64,000 bases of DNA from Paenibacillus radicibacter (GTDB lineage: Bacteria; Bacillota; Bacilli; Paenibacillales; NBRC-103111): the NCBI RefSeq assembly GCF_024721995.1, contig NZ_JANQBC010000013.1:151980-215979 (forward strand), written 5' to 3'. Below are positions 52,905 through 62,796 of this stretch, piece after piece. The notes beneath the pieces were generated by a model. It saw only the letters and a list, made by a program, of their open reading frames with translations. It was not told the origin of the DNA and searched no databases. Within the stretch, counting starts at the first letter, position 1; the number at the start of each line of letters is the position of its first letter. The position numbers and the translations under genes were made by a program.

Positions 52905-55349
52905 TTAATTGTTATCTGATTTTAATTTCACGCGTTGTAAGCGCAATGCGTTGAGTACAACTGATACAGAACTTAGTGCCATTGCAGCCCCTGCAAGCCA
53001 TGGAGCCAAGAAGCCTAGTGCCGCAATTGGAATACCGATTACGTTGTAAGCAAGTGCCCAGAACAAGTTCTGCTTAATGTTAGCCATCGTCTTACGGCTC
53101 ATGAAGATCGCATCTGGGATACTGTTGAGATCACCGCGGATTAATGTTACGTCTGCTGCTTCCATCGCTACGTCTGTACCTGTCCCAATTGCCATACCGA
53201 TATCTGCTGTAGCAAGTGCAGGTGCATCGTTAATACCGTCACCAACCATCGCTACTTTCTTGCCTTGAGCTTGCAATTTCTTCACTTCAAGTGCTTTACC
53301 TTCAGGCAATACTTCACCTAATACATTATCGATACCTGCTTGATCACCGATTGCTTTGGCAGTACGGGAGTTATCCCCTGTAATCATCACAACTTCGATA
53401 CCAAGATCTTTCAAGCGTTTAACCGCTTCTTTGGACGTTTCTTTGATCGTATCTGCTACTGCAACTAAACCTGCATATTGCTTATCGATTGCAACTAACA
53501 TCGCTGTCTTACCATTTTCCTCAAGACCATTCATCGTCTCAAGTATGCCTTCGATGGCAACATCATGCTTCGCCATCAATTTACGAGTACCTACTAATAA
53601 TTCTTTCCCTTCAACAACAGCGCGAATACCGAAACCTGGAATCGCTTCAAACTCTTCTGCTTGTGGAAGTTCCATACCTTTTTCCTTAATACCTGTTACG
53701 ATTGCTTCAGCAAGTGGATGCTCGGAATTGCGCTCAGCAGCTCCAACCCATCTTAAGAAGTCCGTTTCATTGTGATTACCAGCTGTAATAACGTCAGTAA
53801 GCTCTGGTTTACCTTTAGTAACTGTACCTGTTTTGTCTAAAATAATCGCATTGATCTTGTGCGTCGCTTCTAAGTGTTCGCCACCTTTGAACAGAATACC
53901 TAGTTCTGCTGCACGACCGGAACCTGCCATGATCGAGGTTGGTGTTGCAAGACCAAGAGCACAAGGGCAAGCGATAACGAGAACGGCAATTGCTTTTTCC
54001 AAGCTGCTTGCGAAGTTGCCTGCGTCCACGAAGAAGTACCAGATCAAGAACGTAACAACTGCGATACCGACTACGATTGGAACGAAAATACCTGAAATTT
54101 TATCTGCTACACGTTGAATTGGCGCTTTGGAACCTTGTGCTTCTTCAACGACTTTAATAATTTGTGCGAGTGCTGTTTCTTTACCAACTTTGATTGCTTC
54201 GATTTTCAAGATACCATTCTTATTGATCGTTGCGCCGATTGCGTTATCTCCAACACGTTTTTCAACAGGAAGACTTTCACCGGTAAGCATGGACTCATCA
54301 ACCGAAGATACACCTTCAACAACTACACCATCGACAGGGATCTTCTCACCTGGTTTCACGACGATTACGTCACCTTTAACAACTTCTTCAACTGGAATAC
54401 TTACTTCCTGGCCATCACGAATGACAAGTGCTGTCTTTGCTTGTAAGCCCATCAACGTCTTAATTGCTTCAGAAGATCTGCCTTTAGCAAGTGTTTCGAA
54501 CAATTTACCAAGCAAGATTAGTGTAATAAGGACCGCACTTGTTTCATAATAAAGTTCTACCATATGGTGACCGGTTTGACCGATTGATTGGAACGTTAAG
54601 TACAAGCTGTAGAAGTACGCCGCCGATGTACCAAGTGCTACGAGTACGTCCATGTTCGCACTGCCGTTGCGTAATGCTTTGTAAGCACCAACGTAGAACT
54701 GACGACCGATTATGAATTGAACTGGAGTTGCAAGTGCCAACTGGAACCATGGATTCATGAACAACTCAGGCAACCAAATGTATTGTGCTGTGAAAGAGAA
54801 GTGACTCACCATCGCCCATAGTAACGGGAATGATAGAATCGCTGAGATAATTAGCTTCGTCTTATGTTTTTTCAATTCCTTCGCTTTGCGATCACTTGTG
54901 TCTTGTTCTTCTTGTTTTTGTGAAGCTTTGTAACCTAGTTTATCCACTTGCTTTACCATGTCATTAATCGATACATCACCAGGGATGTACTCCACATGTG
55001 CAGTTTCAAGTGCTAAGTTCACTGTCGCCTTCGCAACCCCTGGAAGCTTATTTAAACCTTTCTCGATACGAGTCGCACAAGCCGCGCAAGTCATTCCTGT
55101 GATTTGAAAATCAACTGTTTCCTTAACTGTGTCATAACCGAGTGATTTAATTTTTTGTTCCATCTCAGCACGATTTGCTTTCTCTGGATCGAATGTAACG
55201 GAAGCTTGCTCTAATGCGAAGTTTACAGTCGCTTCAGATACACCTTCTATTTTCTTTAAACCTTTTTCAATTCGATTCGCACATGCCGCACAAGTCATAC
55301 CCGTAATTTGCAAGGTCGTGTGCTTTTGGCTTTCAGCTACTGATGACAT
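52905..55349 (-). CDS. copA: Copper-exporting P1B-type ATPase CopA
   Basis: 814 residues. Two N-terminal HMA domains carry [10 protein letters not shown] (Cys20, Cys23) and [10 protein letters not shown] (Cys88, Cys91). The transmembrane copper path has Cys461-Pro-Cys463 in [11 protein letters not shown]. The phosphorylated Asp505 lies in DKTGT, the nucleotide domain has the SEHPLAEAI motif, and [10 protein letters not shown] is the hinge. It pumps Cu(I) out of the cytoplasm. AGGAGAG precedes the ATG. First gene of the copA-trx-csoR operon. Confidence 0.97.
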   Translation of the reverse strand: MSSVAESQKHTTLQITGMTCAACANRIEKGLKKIEGVSEATVNFALEQASVTFDPEKANRAEMEQKIKSLGYDTVKETVDFQITGMTCAACATRIEKGLNKLPGVAKATVNLALETAHVEYIPGDVSINDMVKQVDKLGYKASQKQEEQDTSDRKAKELKKHKTKLIISAILSFPLLWAMVSHFSFTAQYIWLPELFMNPWFQLALATPVQFIIGRQFYVGAYKALRNGSANMDVLVALGTSAAYFYSLYLTFQSIGQTGHHMVELYYETSAVLITLILLGKLFETLAKGRSSEAIKTLMGLQAKTALVIRDGQEVSIPVEEVVKGDVIVVKPGEKIPVDGVVVEGVSSVDESMLTGESLPVEKRVGDNAIGATINKNGILKIEAIKVGKETALAQIIKVVEEAQGSKAPIQRVADKISGIFVPIVVGIAVVTFLIWYFFVDAGNFASSLEKAIAVLVIACPCALGLATPTSIMAGSGRAAELGILFKGGEHLEATHKINAIILDKTGTVTKGKPELTDVITAGNHNETDFLRWVGAAERNSEHPLAEAIVTGIKEKGMELPQAEEFEAIPGFGIRAVVEGKELLVGTRKLMAKHDVAIEGILETMNGLEENGKTAMLVAIDKQYAGLVAVADTIKETSKEAVKRLKDLGIEVVMITGDNSRTAKAIGDQAGIDNVLGEVLPEGKALEVKKLQAQGKKVAMVGDGINDAPALATADIGMAIGTGTDVAMEAADVTLIRGDLNSIPDAIFMSRKTMANIKQNLFWALAYNVIGIPIAALGFLAPWLAGAAMALSSVSVVLNALRLQRVKLKSDNN

Positions 55350-55366
55350 TTATCATCTCTCCTTTA

Positions 55367-55387
55367 GTATACCCCACTATGGTATAT
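55367..55387 (-). promoter_or_regulatory. Second CsoR-type inverted repeat in the copA leader
   Basis: TATACCATAGTGGGGTATA on the minus strand is an imperfect palindrome of the TACC-n-GGTA type close to the copA ribosome binding site. A TTGAAC 17 bases upstream of TATACC gives a possible second promoter. Confidence 0.45.
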
Positions 55388-55465
55388 TTTACTTCAAAAA
55401 AAAGTTCAACTTTTTATTTTTCAATTTCTGAGTGAGTTTCGTTGGCGATTAGCTTCCTTGAAACT

Positions 55466-55494
55466 AATATAACATACCCCCCACCCCTATGCAA
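55466..55494 (-). promoter_or_regulatory. copA promoter with putative CsoR operator in the spacer
   Basis: TTGCAT and TATATT are separated by exactly 17 bases. The whole spacer is AGGGGTGGGGGGTATGT, sharing GGGGGGTAT with the copZ promoter. Repression by CsoR and release by Cu(I) are expected. Confidence 0.75.
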
Positions 55495-55636
55495 GTGTTA
55501 TTTTCACCTAAATATTCACTTATTTTTTTGATTTTTTTTTATAGATGATAAAAAGTCATATTGCCACGTACCCTAATGGGCTGTATCATATTGCTATTAT
55601 GCGTAACACAGGTACGATTTATAAGGAGGTTTCAAC

Positions 55637-56401
55637 TTGGAAATACCCGGTATAGATATGATCATATTCCTACTCGTAATCGGTTTTTTAGCTGCTTTCG
55701 TCGATTCTGTCGTTGGTGGCGGCGGACTGATCACCGTTCCGGCGCTTTTGTTTACCGGTTTATCCCCTAGTATGGTTCTGGGAACAAACAAGCTTGGCGG
55801 TACACTCTCTTCCCTAACAAGCTCAGCATCTTTCTTATCATCTGGTAAGATTAATATTCGACTTGTCGCCTGGTTGTTCCCGTTATCATTCTTCGGTTCT
55901 GTCGCAGGTGCATATATTATTCACTTAATTCCATCTGACTTTCTCAAACCAATCGTGATCACACTTCTTGTACTGGTTACGATCTATACTTTATTTAAGA
56001 AGAACTGGGGCTCCACCTCTACTTATAAAGCACTTACTTTGGGTAAAGCAGCCCTGCTCATCATCATCGCTTCGGTTATTGGCTTCTATGACGGGTTTTT
56101 CGGTCCGGGAACAGGATCATTTCTCTTATTCGTCTTCTTATGGTACGGATTCGACTTTATTGGTGCTTCAGCCAACTCGAAAGTATTGAACTTAGGTAGT
56201 AACTTAGGAAGCTTAATTACATTCGCACTGCTTGGATCTGTTAACTACTATTATGGTATCCCTCTAGGGGTTGCCATGATTGCAGGCGCACTTGTCGGTT
56301 CCCGTTTCGCGATTCGTAAAGGAGCCGCGTACGTTAAACCATTATTTATCGGAGTAACGGCGCTTCTCATTGGCAAGCAACTGTGGGATGTGTTCCAATA
56401 A
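55637..56401 (+). CDS. TSUP (TauE/SafE) family membrane permease
   Basis: 254 residues, seven to eight membrane helices with the family blocks AFVDSVVGGGGLITVPALLF, GTNKLGGTLSSLTSSA, GFYDGFFGPGTGSF and ANSKVLNLGSNLGSL. The family moves sulfur-containing anions such as sulfite or sulfoacetate; the YfcA branch is closest by pattern. TTG start after AAGGAGG. It is divergent from the copper operon, with no copper-type box in its own leader. Confidence 0.88.
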   Translation: MEIPGIDMIIFLLVIGFLAAFVDSVVGGGGLITVPALLFTGLSPSMVLGTNKLGGTLSSLTSSASFLSSGKINIRLVAWLFPLSFFGSVAGAYIIHLIPSDFLKPIVITLLVLVTIYTLFKKNWGSTSTYKALTLGKAALLIIIASVIGFYDGFFGPGTGSFLLFVFLWYGFDFIGASANSKVLNLGSNLGSLITFALLGSVNYYYGIPLGVAMIAGALVGSRFAIRKGAAYVKPLFIGVTALLIGKQLWDVFQ

Positions 56402-56426
56402 GATTTTTCCTTCCATTTATAAAATA

Positions 56427-56473
56427 AAAAGTCATCTCTACAAGAGCAATCTAGCTCTTATCGAGATGACTTC
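56427..56473. terminator. Bidirectional terminator between the TSUP and MATE genes
   Basis: AAAAAGTCATCTC and GAGATGACTT form the stem, with AAGAGC...GCTCTT pairing in the loop, between convergent genes. Confidence 0.9.
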
Positions 56474-56477
56474 TTTA

Positions 56478-57854
56478 TTATACAGATTTCGTTACCGTAG
56501 GATGGGACTGATTGGAATTGTTTCGCTGCATTTTAATTAAACGAACTGATAGGATAATTGCCCCTGTTCCAATCCCAGAGATTAATCCGATCCAATAGCC
56601 GTATGCTTCAAGTGAAGTAAAGTTCGCAAGCACATAACCGAGCGGAAGACCGACAATCCAGTAAGCAACTAGTGTTGCAATCAGTGTGATATTCACATCT
56701 TTGTATCCGCGAAGCGCCCCTTGAATCGGTGCCGCAATCGCATCAAATAATTGGAAGAAGAGGGCATAGTACAAGAATACTTTCGTTAGCTCAATTACCG
56801 TCTTATCCTGACTGTACAGTCCAGCAATCTCATTATTTAAGAAGAATAATAATACGCCGCAGAATACCGACATCATCACAGCAGATATAATACCTATAAT
56901 GCTGTACTGCGTGGCATCCTTTTTCCGTAAAGCCCCGACTTCAAACCCAATCGTAATCGTAAGCGCCATCGCAATACTTAATGGTACCATGTAAAGTAAT
57001 GAAGCAAAGTTCAATGCTGCTTGATGAGCAGCAATCGTATTCGTATTGAATTGACTCATAAGAATAGTAACACCCGCAAATACACTCGTCTCAAAAAAGA
57101 TCGAGAAACCGATTGGAACGCCCAGCTTCAGCTGCTCTTTCCATGTTTGCCAGTGCGGTTTATACCATTTAGCGAAGATTTGAAACTTCTTAAACGCTTT
57201 ATTGCGATTTACGACTAGTAAAAAGATGATCAAGATTAACCAGTGTGTCACCGCTGATGCATAACCTGCACCTACACCACCTAGTTTAGGAAAACCACCT
57301 TTACCATAGATCCACATGTAATTTAATACAACGTTAATCGGAAGAGAACACAAAGTAATGACCATCGTTACACGTGTACGACCAAGTGCATCAATAAAGC
57401 TGCGTAATACTGTATAGATAAAGAGTGGTACAATCCCGATGGATAATGCTACAAGGAAATCGTGTGCGATTCGATGTACTTCATCCTCAAGTTTCATCAC
57501 TTCAAGAATTGGATTAAGGGCAAAATAGCCGCAGATCAAGACGACAACGGCAATGACAAGACCTACATACATCCCCTGGAATACGACATGCGCAACCTTG
57601 TCCTCACGCTTCGCTCCAATTAATTGAGCGACGATCGGCGTGATTGCGATCAATATCCCAGTAAGTCCCGTATTCACGGGCGTCCATATACTTGAGCCAA
57701 TTGCAACCCCTGCTAGATCACTAGGACTTGCTTGACCAGACATAACAGTATCGAAGAATAGCATCAAGAATAAAGAAATTTGTGTTATCAAAATAGGGAG
57801 CAAGATGGATATAAATTGACGAATCTTATCCCTGTACGTATGGGTTTGTTTCAT
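56478..57854 (-). CDS. MATE family multidrug efflux transporter
   Basis: 458 residues with 12 hydrophobic helices in two similar halves. LFFDTVMSGQASPSDLAGVA and the second-half equivalent SQFNTNTIAAHQAALNFASL are typical NorM-type blocks. Exports cationic drugs by Na+ or H+ antiport. AAGGAATGAG precedes the ATG. Monocistronic; substrate unknown. Confidence 0.92.
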   Translation of the reverse strand: MKQTHTYRDKIRQFISILLPILITQISLFLMLFFDTVMSGQASPSDLAGVAIGSSIWTPVNTGLTGILIAITPIVAQLIGAKREDKVAHVVFQGMYVGLVIAVVVLICGYFALNPILEVMKLEDEVHRIAHDFLVALSIGIVPLFIYTVLRSFIDALGRTRVTMVITLCSLPINVVLNYMWIYGKGGFPKLGGVGAGYASAVTHWLILIIFLLVVNRNKAFKKFQIFAKWYKPHWQTWKEQLKLGVPIGFSIFFETSVFAGVTILMSQFNTNTIAAHQAALNFASLLYMVPLSIAMALTITIGFEVGALRKKDATQYSIIGIISAVMMSVFCGVLLFFLNNEIAGLYSQDKTVIELTKVFLYYALFFQLFDAIAAPIQGALRGYKDVNITLIATLVAYWIVGLPLGYVLANFTSLEAYGYWIGLISGIGTGAIILSVRLIKMQRNNSNQSHPTVTKSV

Positions 57855-58038
57855 TTTCTCATTCCTTTATAGAAATTAAGCGGATTGCATAATTTAGCTA
57901 TTGTATCATACAACTCTTTTGGTAGGGTACATAAAAAACATCCAGTCATAGGAAAATCTGCACATTTAGCGAATAAGATTAAGTATGAGCCTATGATCAT
58001 ACCTTTGTTCACAATAACAAACGAATGGAGTGAAAACC

Positions 58039-58833
58039 ATGCAAGTAAGAATTAACAGGTTAACACTTGATGTTACCGATAAAGGTCAAGGCCCTGCCTT
58101 ACTTCTGCTTCACGGCTATCCCCTTGATCATCGGATGTGGGAAGCACAGATCGAATTTTTCAGACATACACATCGCGTAATTGCACCCGATTTACGTGGC
58201 ATGGGCCAGTCAGAAGGATGTTCGACCAACATCAATATAGATCAATATGCAGATGATATTATTGCCCTTTTAGATGAACTGGGCATCAACCGAGTCACGG
58301 TTGCTGGTTTCTCCATGGGTGGTTACGTGTTATTCGCCTTGCTCCGCAAAGCGCCTTCGCGCATATCTGCTATCGTACTCGTCAATACAAGGGCTGATTC
58401 TGATACATTAGAAGGACAACGCAATCGGCTGGAAGCTTCACAACACTTACTTGAACACGGTGCAAGTAGCGCAAGGCAAGCCATGTTAAGCAAGCTGTTA
58501 TCTGATACGACCGTTCACGATCAGCCGCAGTTAGTCGATCAAGTTGGTAGTTGGATGCAAGAGCAAACTCCAATCGGTCTCGTCCATGCTCAACTTGCCA
58601 TGGCATTTCGCCCAGACAGTACGAGCATGCTGGCTTCCATTAAGGTTCCAACGATCGTAATTGGTGGAGAGCATGATAAAATTATTCCACCTGCGCTTAT
58701 TAAACAGCTTGCCAGCTCCATCCCCAATGCCAAGTATCGTCTCATTGCTGAGACCGCCCATCTCACTCCCGTTGAGAAACCCGATGCATTTAACAATCTG
58801 CTATCTGATTTCTTAGGGAAGGCGCATATTTAA
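58039..58833 (+). CDS. Soluble alpha/beta hydrolase
   Basis: 264 residues, single domain, cytoplasmic. Oxyanion region LLLHGYPLDHRMWEAQ, nucleophile elbow VAGFSMGGYV (Ser), acid in GGEHDKIIP and His in IAETAHLTPVEKP. The arrangement is that of small esterases and carboxylactone hydrolases in which substrate cannot be told from sequence. GGAG lies eight bases before the chosen ATG; a GTG three codons earlier coincides with the ribosome binding site. Confidence 0.92.
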   Translation: MQVRINRLTLDVTDKGQGPALLLLHGYPLDHRMWEAQIEFFRHTHRVIAPDLRGMGQSEGCSTNINIDQYADDIIALLDELGINRVTVAGFSMGGYVLFALLRKAPSRISAIVLVNTRADSDTLEGQRNRLEASQHLLEHGASSARQAMLSKLLSDTTVHDQPQLVDQVGSWMQEQTPIGLVHAQLAMAFRPDSTSMLASIKVPTIVIGGEHDKIIPPALIKQLASSIPNAKYRLIAETAHLTPVEKPDAFNNLLSDFLGKAHI

Positions 58834-58864
58834 TCTGCCAATTGATTTTCATAGGCACACAAAC

Positions 58865-58911
58865 AAAAAAGGTGTGTAAGTTCTCAAAGCTGAGATCTTA
58901 CACACCTTTTT
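58865..58911. terminator. Bidirectional terminator between the hydrolase gene and tRNA-Leu
   Basis: AAAAAAGGTGTGTAAG and CTTACACACCTTTTT pair, with TCTCA...TGAGA continuing the stem; T-runs on both strands serve the hydrolase gene and the tRNA. Confidence 0.93.
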
Positions 58912-58917
58912 CAATTA

Positions 58918-58997
58918 TGCCGGTGAAGGGACTCGAACCCCCACGGTTTCCCTCACGATTTTGAGTCGCGCGCGTCTGCCAATTCCGCCACACCGGC
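58918..58997 (-). tRNA. tRNA-Leu(CAA), isolated copy
   Basis: Class II tRNA with a short variable arm; anticodon loop CTCAAAA gives CAA. The acceptor stem GCCGGTG/CACCGGC is perfect and A is the discriminator; CCA is not encoded. All 80 bases are identical to the last tRNA of the cluster at 62161-62240. Confidence 0.97.
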
Positions 58998-59062
58998 TTA
59001 ACAACATAAATGATTATAACCCGTCCTGAAACAAAATGCAAGTCTTTTATGCCATTAAGTTT

Positions 59063-59170
59063 CTATTCTTCTTGATCCCATTTTTTGGAGTATGCTTTCT
59101 TCGTTACATAGAACGTCATCCATGCCACGACAACTACACAAAGAAACGATACTACATATACTGTCGTCAT
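59063..59170 (-). CDS. Small single-span membrane protein, 35 residues
   Basis: MTTVYVVSFLCVVVVAWMTF is a membrane helix followed by a charged tail ending KKWDQEE. AGAGGTG lies eight bases before the ATG. It occupies part of the 438-base gap between tRNA-Leu and the DUF441 gene; the remainder of the gap shows only the DUF441 promoter. I recognise no family, but translation signal and composition support it. Confidence 0.5.
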   Translation of the reverse strand: MTTVYVVSFLCVVVVAWMTFYVTKKAYSKKWDQEE

Positions 59171-59367
59171 TCGATTTACACCTCTTTCTAACCCTTTTCT
59201 ATTCTCTCATCATAAAATAGATTTAACTCCCCTGTCACCCTCTAAACAGTGAACATTCGCTTCATTTTAACCTTTTTCAAACAAATGTCGTTAATTAGGC
59301 GAAATTTACTTGCGAATCTCCTATTCATCTATTAGCATTAACATTTGGTCTTTGAACCCATCAATGA

Positions 59368-59395
59368 TTGAAACTTCCTAATAATGGTACATAAT
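59368..59395 (+). promoter_or_regulatory. Putative sigma-A promoter of the DUF441 gene
   Basis: TTGAAA and CATAAT separated by 16 bases, 40 bases before the start codon. Confidence 0.5.
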
Positions 59396-59435
59396 GAGAA
59401 TACAGAACTTCATTTATTAAGGAGCGTTATCATAC

Positions 59436-59888
59436 ATGACAACTATAGACATGCCTGCATTAATATTATTAGCATTTGTTGGACTTGGCATCTTTAGCAA
59501 CAATACCACTGTGACTATCTCCATGCTCGTATTATTACTCTTACGTGTGACTAACTTACATCGTGCCTTCCCTTTTCTCGAAAAATACGGTGTCACTGTC
59601 GGTATCATCATCCTAACGATCGGTGTAATGACTCCAATAGCGAGTGGGAAGATCTCTTTCCAAACGATCTATCAGTCCTTTTTCCATTGGAAATCCATCC
59701 TTGCTATCTTAGTTGGTATCCTTGTCGCTTATTTAGGTGGACGCGGTGCTATGCTAATGGGTAATCAACCGACCATTGTTGCTGGACTTCTTATTGGGAC
59801 AGTGCTTGGCGTAGCCCTTTTTCGCGGCGTACCTGTCGGTCCGCTGATTGCAGCAGGTATACTCTCCTTAATAATTGGTAAGCAATAA
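59436..59888 (+). CDS. DUF441 family membrane protein (YtwI-like)
   Basis: 150 residues with four hydrophobic helices. [40 protein letters not shown] and [20 protein letters not shown] are family blocks and the length is typical. AAGGAG precedes the ATG. Function unknown. It is followed 44 bases later by the YhgE-type gene. Confidence 0.9.
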   Translation: MTTIDMPALILLAFVGLGIFSNNTTVTISMLVLLLLRVTNLHRAFPFLEKYGVTVGIIILTIGVMTPIASGKISFQTIYQSFFHWKSILAILVGILVAYLGGRGAMLMGNQPTIVAGLLIGTVLGVALFRGVPVGPLIAAGILSLIIGKQ

Positions 59889-59932
59889 ACTCATACTACA
59901 TGTAAGTCATAATTCTAAAAAGGTGCTTACAT

Positions 59933-62083
59933 ATGAGATCCATTTTTCAAATCTTCGGTCGAGACGTTAAAGGAATTGCAAACAACTGGGTAGTTGCTGT
60001 CATCATTACCGGACTTATTTTCCTTGCTCCACTCTATGCTTGGTTCAATATTTGGGCTTCATGGGACCCCTACGGTAGCACAGCGGGTCTTCTAATTGGA
60101 GTCGTTAATGAAGATAAAGGTGCAACTGTACAAGGAAAAGCCGTAAATGTTGGCGATGAGATTATCGATTCCCTCAAAGAAAATAACCTCCTTGGTTGGA
60201 GATTCGTAGACAAAGCAGAAGCACAAGCAGGTGTCGAGCGTGGCAAGTATTATGCGACAATCGACATCCCTTCTGATTTTTCTGAGAAAATAGCAACCAT
60301 CCTCACGAATGATCCTGTCAAACCAGAAATACTCTACAGTGTGAACGAAAAAATAAATCCTGTTGCTCCAAAAATTACTGCAAAAGGCGCTTCCGGTATC
60401 ACCGAGCAGATCAGCCACAACTTCGTAAAGACTGCAACAAGCGCGATCTTTACAATTTTCAATCAGTTGGGCGCAGACATTCAGCAAAACTTGCCAAGTA
60501 TCGAAAAAGTAAAACAGATTGTATTTAATCTTGAAGGAGAATTCCCGCATATCAAGGATATTATCAATATTGCTTTAACCGATGCTGGCAAAGCACAGAA
60601 TATCGTAAATGATATCGATAAGAACTTACCAACCATCGATCGACTGGCTAAGAATGGACAAGAGATGTCCGCTGATCTCATGAACTTTTTTAGTAAAGCA
60701 GATGATGCACTGACGACAGCCGGTCCCGCTATCAAAAAAGATCTAATGATGCTGCAAGAAATCGCAGCTTCCCTTGAAAATATTACATCCCTGCTAATGA
60801 ATAGCGGGCTAGACCCATCCAAAGCTATTCCTGTTGGCAATGCCTTAATCGATCGATTAAGTCATGCCGGTAAAGCAATAGATGGACTTAACAACTTACT
60901 TGATCGTCTACAAAAAATTGGCGCAAACAATAAACTTGCAGGCGTCATCAATAAGCTTAGTAATGTTCAGGACAAATTCAATGAACAACAAAATAACATT
61001 CAGAAGATCATGGATCTCATCAAAAATGGAAAAGAACCTACTGAAAACCTAATCAAAAATACGAATGCATTATCCAAAGAAATCAAGAACAGTTTAAGTT
61101 CAATCATCGACAGTTATGACTCAACGATTATGCCTGCCATTCAAGATGCAATCGAAAAGTCACAAGCCGTTGCTAAAGATGCCAACAGTATCCTTACACA
61201 AGCCCAGAAAGACTTGCCAGACGTGTCCAGCTTGCTCACTGACGCAGCCAAAGGCATTAACTTAGGAACCGATGTGCTCAATCAGATCAAGCAGGATATA
61301 CCTGCTATTGAAGCTAAAGTCCATGAACTAGCGAACAAAATTCGTGATTTCGATGCCAATGCTGACATTCGAGATGTAATCGAACTGCTTAAGCACGACA
61401 TTAAGAAGCAAAGTGATTTCTTCGCAGAGCCTGTCACGCTCAAAGAGAATCGAATATTCCTGATGCCGAACTATGGTTCTGCAATGTCACCTTTTTTCAC
61501 TACATTATCGTTATGGGTTGGCGCCTTATTGTTAGTGTCACTTCTTTCCGTCGATGTTCACCAACCTGGGACTAATTATGCAAGCTACCAAGTCTTCTTC
61601 GGTCGCTATCTGACATTCGCCTCTATTGCTATGATGCAGGCGCTTGTCGTAACAGTTGGCGATATATTCATGCTGGGTACATATGTGGTACACCCCATGC
61701 CTTTTATTCTATTTGGGATACTCAACAGCGCCATATTTATGTTGATCATCTATACGTTAGTGTCAATATTCGGAGATGTCGGCAAAGCTATTGCAGTTAT
61801 CCTGCTGGTCTTACAAATCTCAGGATCAGGTGGAACGTTCCCGATACAAGTCACACCGCCATTCTTTCAGGCCATATACCCTTTCCTGCCATTTACACAT
61901 GCAATTAACATTATGCGGGAAGCGGCGGGAGGCATAGTCCCAGATCTCGTAACAAAGAATATCACCGTCCTGCTCATCTACGCAGGAATCATGATTGTTC
62001 TCGGCGTTGTCCTGAAGAAATCCATCAATAAACTCACTTCCAAATTCGCCAAAAAGCTTAAGAGTAGCGATCTTATGCATTAA
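59933..62083 (+). CDS. YhgE/Pip family membrane protein
   Basis: 716 residues. One helix near residues 20-40 followed by NIWASWDPYGSTAGLLIGVV and NEDKGATVQGKAVNVGDEI, the diagnostic start of the YhgE/phage infection protein family. Residues 150-500 are a long helical, coiled-coil-like external region. Five or six C-terminal helices (about 520-700) resemble ABC-2 permeases. Lactococcal Pip is a phage receptor; YhgE relatives assist export. AAGGTG precedes the ATG. Confidence 0.9.
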   Translation: MRSIFQIFGRDVKGIANNWVVAVIITGLIFLAPLYAWFNIWASWDPYGSTAGLLIGVVNEDKGATVQGKAVNVGDEIIDSLKENNLLGWRFVDKAEAQAGVERGKYYATIDIPSDFSEKIATILTNDPVKPEILYSVNEKINPVAPKITAKGASGITEQISHNFVKTATSAIFTIFNQLGADIQQNLPSIEKVKQIVFNLEGEFPHIKDIINIALTDAGKAQNIVNDIDKNLPTIDRLAKNGQEMSADLMNFFSKADDALTTAGPAIKKDLMMLQEIAASLENITSLLMNSGLDPSKAIPVGNALIDRLSHAGKAIDGLNNLLDRLQKIGANNKLAGVINKLSNVQDKFNEQQNNIQKIMDLIKNGKEPTENLIKNTNALSKEIKNSLSSIIDSYDSTIMPAIQDAIEKSQAVAKDANSILTQAQKDLPDVSSLLTDAAKGINLGTDVLNQIKQDIPAIEAKVHELANKIRDFDANADIRDVIELLKHDIKKQSDFFAEPVTLKENRIFLMPNYGSAMSPFFTTLSLWVGALLLVSLLSVDVHQPGTNYASYQVFFGRYLTFASIAMMQALVVTVGDIFMLGTYVVHPMPFILFGILNSAIFMLIIYTLVSIFGDVGKAIAVILLVLQISGSGGTFPIQVTPPFFQAIYPFLPFTHAINIMREAAGGIVPDLVTKNITVLLIYAGIMIVLGVVLKKSINKLTSKFAKKLKSSDLMH

Positions 62084-62104
62084 TATTCGATTCCGAGTAA
62101 ACAC

Positions 62105-62155
62105 AAAAAAACAAGCCTTGATGTCCATGTTTCCATGATCATCAAGGCTTGTTTG
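62105..62155. terminator. Bidirectional terminator between the YhgE gene and the tRNA cluster
   Basis: AACAAGCCTTGATG and CATCAAGGCTTGTT form a perfect stem with ATG/CAT pairing in the loop. A-rich sequence on one flank gives the T-run for the tRNA transcript. Confidence 0.92.
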
Positions 62156-62160
62156 TGTGA

Positions 62161-62240
62161 TGCCGGTGAAGGGACTCGAACCCCCACGGTTTCCCTCACG
62201 ATTTTGAGTCGCGCGCGTCTGCCAATTCCGCCACACCGGC
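62161..62240 (-). tRNA. tRNA-Leu(CAA)
   Basis: Last tRNA of the cluster. Anticodon loop CTCAAAA, perfect acceptor stem, no encoded CCA. Identical to the isolated copy 3.2 kb away. Confidence 0.97.
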
Positions 62241-62253
62241 TTGCCATTATAAA

Positions 62254-62330
62254 TGGCGCGCCCTAAGAGATTCGAACTCCTGACCTTTTGATTCGTAGTC
62301 AAACGCTCTATCCAGCTGAGCTAAGGGCGC
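62254..62330 (-). tRNA. tRNA-Arg(ACG)
   Basis: Anticodon loop CTACGAA gives ACG (inosine-modified for CGU/CGC/CGA). CCA is encoded. It lies between the two Leu tRNAs; from memory the B. subtilis trnD cluster has no Arg tRNA at this point. Confidence 0.97.
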
Positions 62331-62350
62331 AAAAAATCTTTAGTTGTAAA

Positions 62351-62439
62351 TGGTGCCGAGGACCGGAATCGAACCGGTACGGTAGTCACCTACCGCAGGA
62401 TTTTAAGTCCTGTGCGTCTGCCAGTTCCGCCACCCCGGC
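62351..62439 (-). tRNA. tRNA-Leu(UAA)
   Basis: Class II tRNA with a long variable arm (CGGTAGGTGACTACCG); loop CTTAAAA gives UAA. CCA encoded. Confidence 0.97.
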
Positions 62440-62456
62440 AAGGGTGATAAAGATGA

Positions 62457-62530
62457 TGGAGGCGCCACCCAGACTCGAACTGGGGGTAGAGCTTTTGCAG
62501 AGCTCTGCCTTACCACTTGGCTATGGCGCC
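62457..62530 (-). tRNA. tRNA-Cys(GCA)
   Basis: Loop CTGCAAA gives GCA; discriminator U as expected for Cys. CCA encoded. Confidence 0.97.
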
Positions 62531-62548
62531 TAATCTTTATTGTATAAA

Positions 62549-62623
62549 TGGAGCGGAAGACGGGAATCGAACCCGCGACCCTCGCCTTGGCAAGGCGATG
62601 CTCTACCGCTGAGCCACTTCCGC
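62549..62623 (-). tRNA. tRNA-Gly(GCC)
   Basis: Stem CGCCT/AGGCG closes loop TGCC; anticodon GCC. CCA encoded. Confidence 0.97.
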
Positions 62624-62632
62624 ATATATAAA

Positions 62633-62704
62633 CTGGGGATATAGGATTTGAACCTATGCATGACGGAGTCAAAGTCCGTTGCCTTACCGCTTGGCTAATC
62701 CCCA
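62633..62704 (-). tRNA. tRNA-Gln(UUG)
   Basis: Loop CTTTGAC gives UUG; acceptor TGGGGAT/ATCCCCA. CCA is not encoded. Confidence 0.97.
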
Positions 62705-62720
62705 TTACTTGGAGTAAAAA

Positions 62721-62796
62721 TGGGGCGGACGAGGGGAATTGAACCCCCGAATGTCGGATCCACAAACCGATGCGTTAACCACTTCGCCACGACCGC
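62721..62796 (-). tRNA. tRNA-His(GUG)
   Basis: Loop TTGTGGA gives GUG; discriminator C and a G in the -1 position (62797) as required for HisRS. CCA encoded. The acceptor stem GCGGTCG/CGTCCGC has one U-U mismatch. Confidence 0.96.

Noticed and set aside
62403..62765. 120-codon frame and several others across the tRNA cluster
   Set aside because: They read through tRNA genes on either strand and contain only tRNA-derived sequence.
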